Shown: in pieces, positions 60,770 through 64,000 of the stretch | How the letters are laid out: each line of letters begins with the position of its first letter | How positions within the stretch are numbered: position 1 is the first letter of the stretch | Assembly (NCBI GenBank): GCA_020342235.1 | Contig: CP073212.1 | Location: 558,001-622,000 of the forward strand | Direction of reading: 5' to 3' | DNA from: Saccharomycopsis phalli | Lineage: Eukaryota > Ascomycota > Saccharomycetes > Ascoideales > Saccharomycopsidaceae | DNA length: 64,000 nucleotides | The notes under the pieces: model-generated | The model's input: the letters and a program-made list of their open reading frames with translations, nothing else | What the model was told of the DNA's origin: nothing | Databases searched by the model: none | Translations under genes and position numbers: made by a program

Positions 60770-63089
60770 ATGTCGGGCAACAACAGGGCGCCTGCTTCGC
60801 AGATGTTCAAGCGAACTGAAATTATAGGAAGGGGCAAGTTTGGAGTGGTGTACAAGGCGTAAGTGGAGCGATATTCTGGCGGGATATTCTGGCAGACAAT
60901 CTAACATTAGGTATCGAAACAATGAGGTGTTGGCCGTAAAGGTGCTAGATGTGGACAAGAACGAAGAAGAAATCAAAGATATCCAGTTGGAGGTGAATTT
61001 CCTCCTGAATTTGAAAAACTGTCCCAATGTGACACACTACTATGGCTCGATTCTCGAGGGAACAAAGCTCTGGATCATCATGGAGTACTGTGCCGGAGGA
61101 TCGCTCCGGAGTCTTCTCAAGGCCGGCCGGTTGGAGGAACGATACATTGGGGTGATTACGCGGGAGTTGCTCATTGCGCTTCTGTTTATCCACAAGGCAG
61201 GGGTGATCCACCGGGACATTAAAGCAGCAAACGTGTTGATTACTCGAGACGGCAATGTGCAGCTCTGCGACTTTGGGGTTGCGGCGCAATTGACGGCCAA
61301 CAACTCGAAGCGGATCACCATGGCCGGCACGCCTTTCTGGATGGCTCCCGAGGTGATCTTGGAGGGCACGACGTACTCATACAAGGTGGATATTTGGTCT
61401 TTGGGCATCACGGTGTACGAATTGCTCACTGGCAATCCGCCATATTGCGACAAGGATCCACAACGGGCGATGCAGCTTATTGCGAAGCAGAAGCCGCCGC
61501 GGCTTCAGGGCAGCCACTATTCGCCGTTGATCAAGGACTTTGTTGCGCTTTGTTTGGACGAAAACCCGCAGGAGCGGCCCATGGCCGAGGAGTTGTTGAA
61601 GCTGAAGTTTGTGCGGCACCACAAGAACTTGAGCACCCTGATTCTCCGGGAGATTGTGGCACGGTACTTGGCATGGCGCGAGAAGAAGGCGTCGCGCGAC
61701 AGCATTGCGCTCTTGAACCAGAACCCAGAGCTTCTCACCAATGGCAGCCGGCGCAGCTCGATTGCCAGTGGAGACGTGCCGCAGTGGGACTTTGGCTCGA
61801 TCAAAAGTGGTGCCAGTGGTGCCAGCGACGCGGCCGAGTCGCTAGACTTTGACGACGAGCTTGCGAGCACGTATAACATGTACACGTTTGGCGGCACCGA
61901 CGACCCGATGGCGAGTCTCAATGCGACGACGTTGAAGCACGGCGACAGTGAGCAGGAGCCGTACTCGATGTTGAATTTCTCCATCAAGAAGGAGGTTCCC
62001 AAGCTGTTTGTCGACTTGTTTGGCGAGGACTTGCCCAAGCCGGTTTCCCAGGCAGGGCATTCTCAGCCAATGGCTGCCCAGGGAATGGTTTCCCAGCCAA
62101 TGCTCACCCAGCTGGCCTCGATTCTGGCTTCTCTGGCCTCGATTCTGGCTTCTCTGGCCTTGATTCTGGCTCCTCTGACCTCTCTGGCTCCTCTGACCTC
62201 TCTGATCCTGACCTCTCTGATCCTGACCATGGCCCAAGGAAACCCCCTCTTGGACAAATCCTTGCCCGAAACACCCCTCGAGGAACTCGACTTGGACAAC
62301 CCAGACCCCTTCCGGTCCCCTCCAGTGCTCCAGCACCTGTTCACCGCACCAGACACCCTCCCCAAGAAACCAGGCCCGGTGTCGAGCCCAGGCGGCTCCA
62401 GCACCCCCTCCCCCCGCAAAGCGTACCCCACCGGCCTGCCCGGGGCCGCGGGTCACGTGCGCAAGGCGGGCGGGTTCATGAAGCTCGACCAGTTGACTAC
62501 TTTGGAGGAAGGACAGGTTCTGCAGCCCGTGTCGGCGCCAGCGTCGCGCCTGCAGTCTCCAGGGGTGTCCCGTACCAAGAACTTGAACAACTTGCGCATC
62601 GAAATGCCCAAACCCGTGCTTGAGGGACTCGAAGGACTCGGCATGCCGACAGTGCCGTCGCCCAATGGTAAGTCGCCGTTGGTCAACTCGTACACCAAGG
62701 CCGACGTCAACTCGTACACCAAGGCCGACGTCAACCAGTTTGGCTTTTCCGGCAACGCGCCCAAGACAATGACGCCGCTCACGGAAAAGTCGCTTGAGTC
62801 TGCCATGGCGCCGCTCATGGAAAAGTCATTCGAGTCCGTCATGGCGCCGCTCGACGACGAGGAAAAGCCACCGGCGGTGCCAAAGCCACCAGCCGCGCCG
62901 CGCGACGTGCCGCATGAAGACGCCGACAAGCCGCTGGCGGTGCCCGTGGTGCCGACGCTCAACCCAATGGTGTTTTTGGACAGCACGCCCAAGGGGGTGT
63001 TGATTGACGAGTTGGAGAAGATGTTGGTTGGGTTTGCGCAGACGTTGGACATAATCCAGGGGGAGATGGATGTTTTGAATGGGGATTAG
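60770..63089 (+). CDS. KIC1: Kic1 Ste20-family kinase, two exons
   Basis: A GCK-class Ste20-like kinase of the RAM network, which acts with Cbk1 in polarised growth and wall integrity. Coding is join(60770-60858, 60911-63089), giving 755 residues. Exon 1 supplies the start and glycine loop (FKRTEIIGRGKFGVVYKA); without splicing the frame stops at the donor. The kinase domain (about 17-275) has LAVK (Lys40), HRDIKAANVLI, DFGVAAQ and GTPFWMAPEV. The tail is Pro/Ser-rich and contains NQFGFSGN, TMTPLTEKS and a C-terminal helix, features I recall from Kic1. 62112-62229 has 13 CTG codons, probably Ser. There is a near-duplicate pair VNSYTKAD and a PLMEKSFESVMAPL repeat at about 62690-62850. It is shorter than S. 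cerevisiae Kic1 (1080). Confidence 0.88.
60859..60910 (+). other. KIC1 intron, 52 nt
   Basis: Donor GTAAGT at 60859, branch site CTAAC at 60901-60905, acceptor TAG at 60908-60910. Splicing joins ..YKA to YRNNEVLAVKVLD, restoring the kinase N-lobe. Branch A to acceptor G is only about 6 nt. The unspliced frame reads AAG GCG TAA, a stop at the donor. Confidence 0.88.
62112..62229 (+). repeat. CTG-rich coding repeat in KIC1
   Basis: Degenerate 6- to 18-bp repeat (GCCTCGATTCTGGCTTCTCT and GCTCCTCTGACCTCT units) in frame with KIC1, with 13 CTG codons in 40 codons. Standard reading gives LASILASLASIL; CUG-Ser reading gives SASISASSASIS. Confidence 0.85.
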
Positions 63090-64000
63090 GGTAGGAGAGA
63101 TGGAGGAGATGGGATGATGTATATAAATGACATTGTCGACATTTTGGATATGCTTATGATGTGATATGTTGGATATCATGATGTTATGGATATCATGATA
63201 TTATGGATTTTACAGTGATATTATGGACGTGTTTGATATCATGATATGATGGATATAAATGACATGGATATGTTGGATATCATGATATTATGGATGTTAC
63301 AGTGATATTATGGACGTGTTTGATATCATGATATGATGGATATAAATGACATGGATATGTTGGATATAAATGACATTATGGATACGTTGGAGATACAATG
63401 ATATTATGGATATGATGGACATCAATGACATTTGCTAGATATGCTGGACATTAATATTACCATATTAGATATGTTGGATATTTTGTCATTATACTAGATA
63501 TGCTAGATATGTTGGATATCTCGTTAATGATATATTGGATATCTCATCAATGATATATTGGACATCTCATCAATGATATATTGGAAATCTCGTTAATGAT
63601 ATATTGGACATCTCATTAATGTTGTATTGACTATCTCATCAATGTTACATTGGATATATGCCTATAATGTTAGTGACGTCATAATTGGTACACGTTGGCC
63701 ATTGATTTATTATTGATATTACTCATTAATATACGCCATCACATTACACGTTGTATATAACGTTGAATCACATTGTATCACGTTGGATATTATTCATTGG
63801 ATCATTGATTTATACATTGGATCATTGACATCATGCGTCATTGATATCATACATGATTCATTGATTTATACATTGGATCATTCATCTCATACATATCTCG
63901 TTACATCACCTGGATATCATACATGTCGTCCCTCTGATTATCATCTTACCCACCATATTTACAGTACAGTAACCAATATACAGTAGAATAATACCAATGT
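63090..64000. repeat. Degenerate satellite downstream of KIC1
   Basis: 63110-63420 has repeats built from GGATATCATGATATTATGGA, GTTACAGTGATATTATGGAC-type and TGGATATAAATGACAT phrases, including a ~75-bp higher-order unit present twice (about 63190-63260 and 63280-63350). 63520-63660 has a ~27-bp unit (TCTCATCAATGATATATTGGA). 63780-63960 has ATTGGATCATTGATTTATAC phrases. No gene seen to the window end. Confidence 0.85.

Noticed and set aside
62112-62229. Apparent hydrophobic/transmembrane belt in KIC1
   Set aside because: It exists only if CTG is read as Leu; the clade evidence makes it a Ser-rich linker.

Overview
This window is from the nuclear genome of a budding yeast (Saccharomycotina) that very probably belongs to the CUG-Ser clade, the relatives of Candida, Debaryomyces and Scheffersomyces. 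The genes are large, nearly intronless and separated by AT-rich spacers. They include yeast-specific families (STE2, AXL2, EOS1, RRT14, KIC1) and a respiratory complex I subunit, which Saccharomyces lacks. In-frame CTG codons are scarce, and several fall where serine is expected. In the KIC1 tail, 13 CTG codons in about 40 codons would make an implausible hydrophobic belt if read as Leu but an ordinary Ser/Thr-rich linker if read as Ser. Predicted residues below use the standard code unless noted, so 'L' at CTG should be read with caution.

Layout. 1-3264: a synaptojanin-type phosphoinositide phosphatase, cut by the left edge. 3864-15011: SCC2 (-) and VHC1 (+), divergent with 29 bp between start codons, then an M1-peptidase-fold protein (+). 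15668-24367: SAL1, RRT14 and BST1 (all +). 24368-27170: a gene-free stretch of satellites and decayed mobile elements. 27171-39138: an Ark/Prk-type kinase (-), STE2 (-), END3 (+), the complex I 30-kDa subunit (-), EOS1 (-) and tropomyosin (-). 39818-49773: AXL2 (-), a mitochondrial acyl-CoA thioesterase (+) and a SANT-like protein with a long MENR repeat (+). 51327-54469: two tandem sorbitol/xylitol dehydrogenases (+). 55089-59463: two copies of an unrecognised secreted protein (-), embedded in mobile-element relics. 60770-63089: KIC1 (+), with a 52-nt intron.

Functional themes. These are not operons, but many genes concern cortical actin, endocytosis and polarity (INP52-type phosphatase, Ark/Prk kinase, END3, tropomyosin, AXL2, KIC1). 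Others serve the ER and N-glycan/GPI processing (BST1, EOS1), mitochondria (SAL1, complex I, thioesterase) and polyol catabolism (the dehydrogenase pair).

Gene density is low for a yeast, about 20 genes in 64 kb. Most spacers carry their own private minisatellite, and the regions 24-27 kb and 56-60.5 kb hold related dispersed repeats. The most novel-looking locus is the duplicated secreted-protein pair: its coding differences are mostly clustered amino-acid replacements, and one copy is bracketed by members of the dispersed repeat family.
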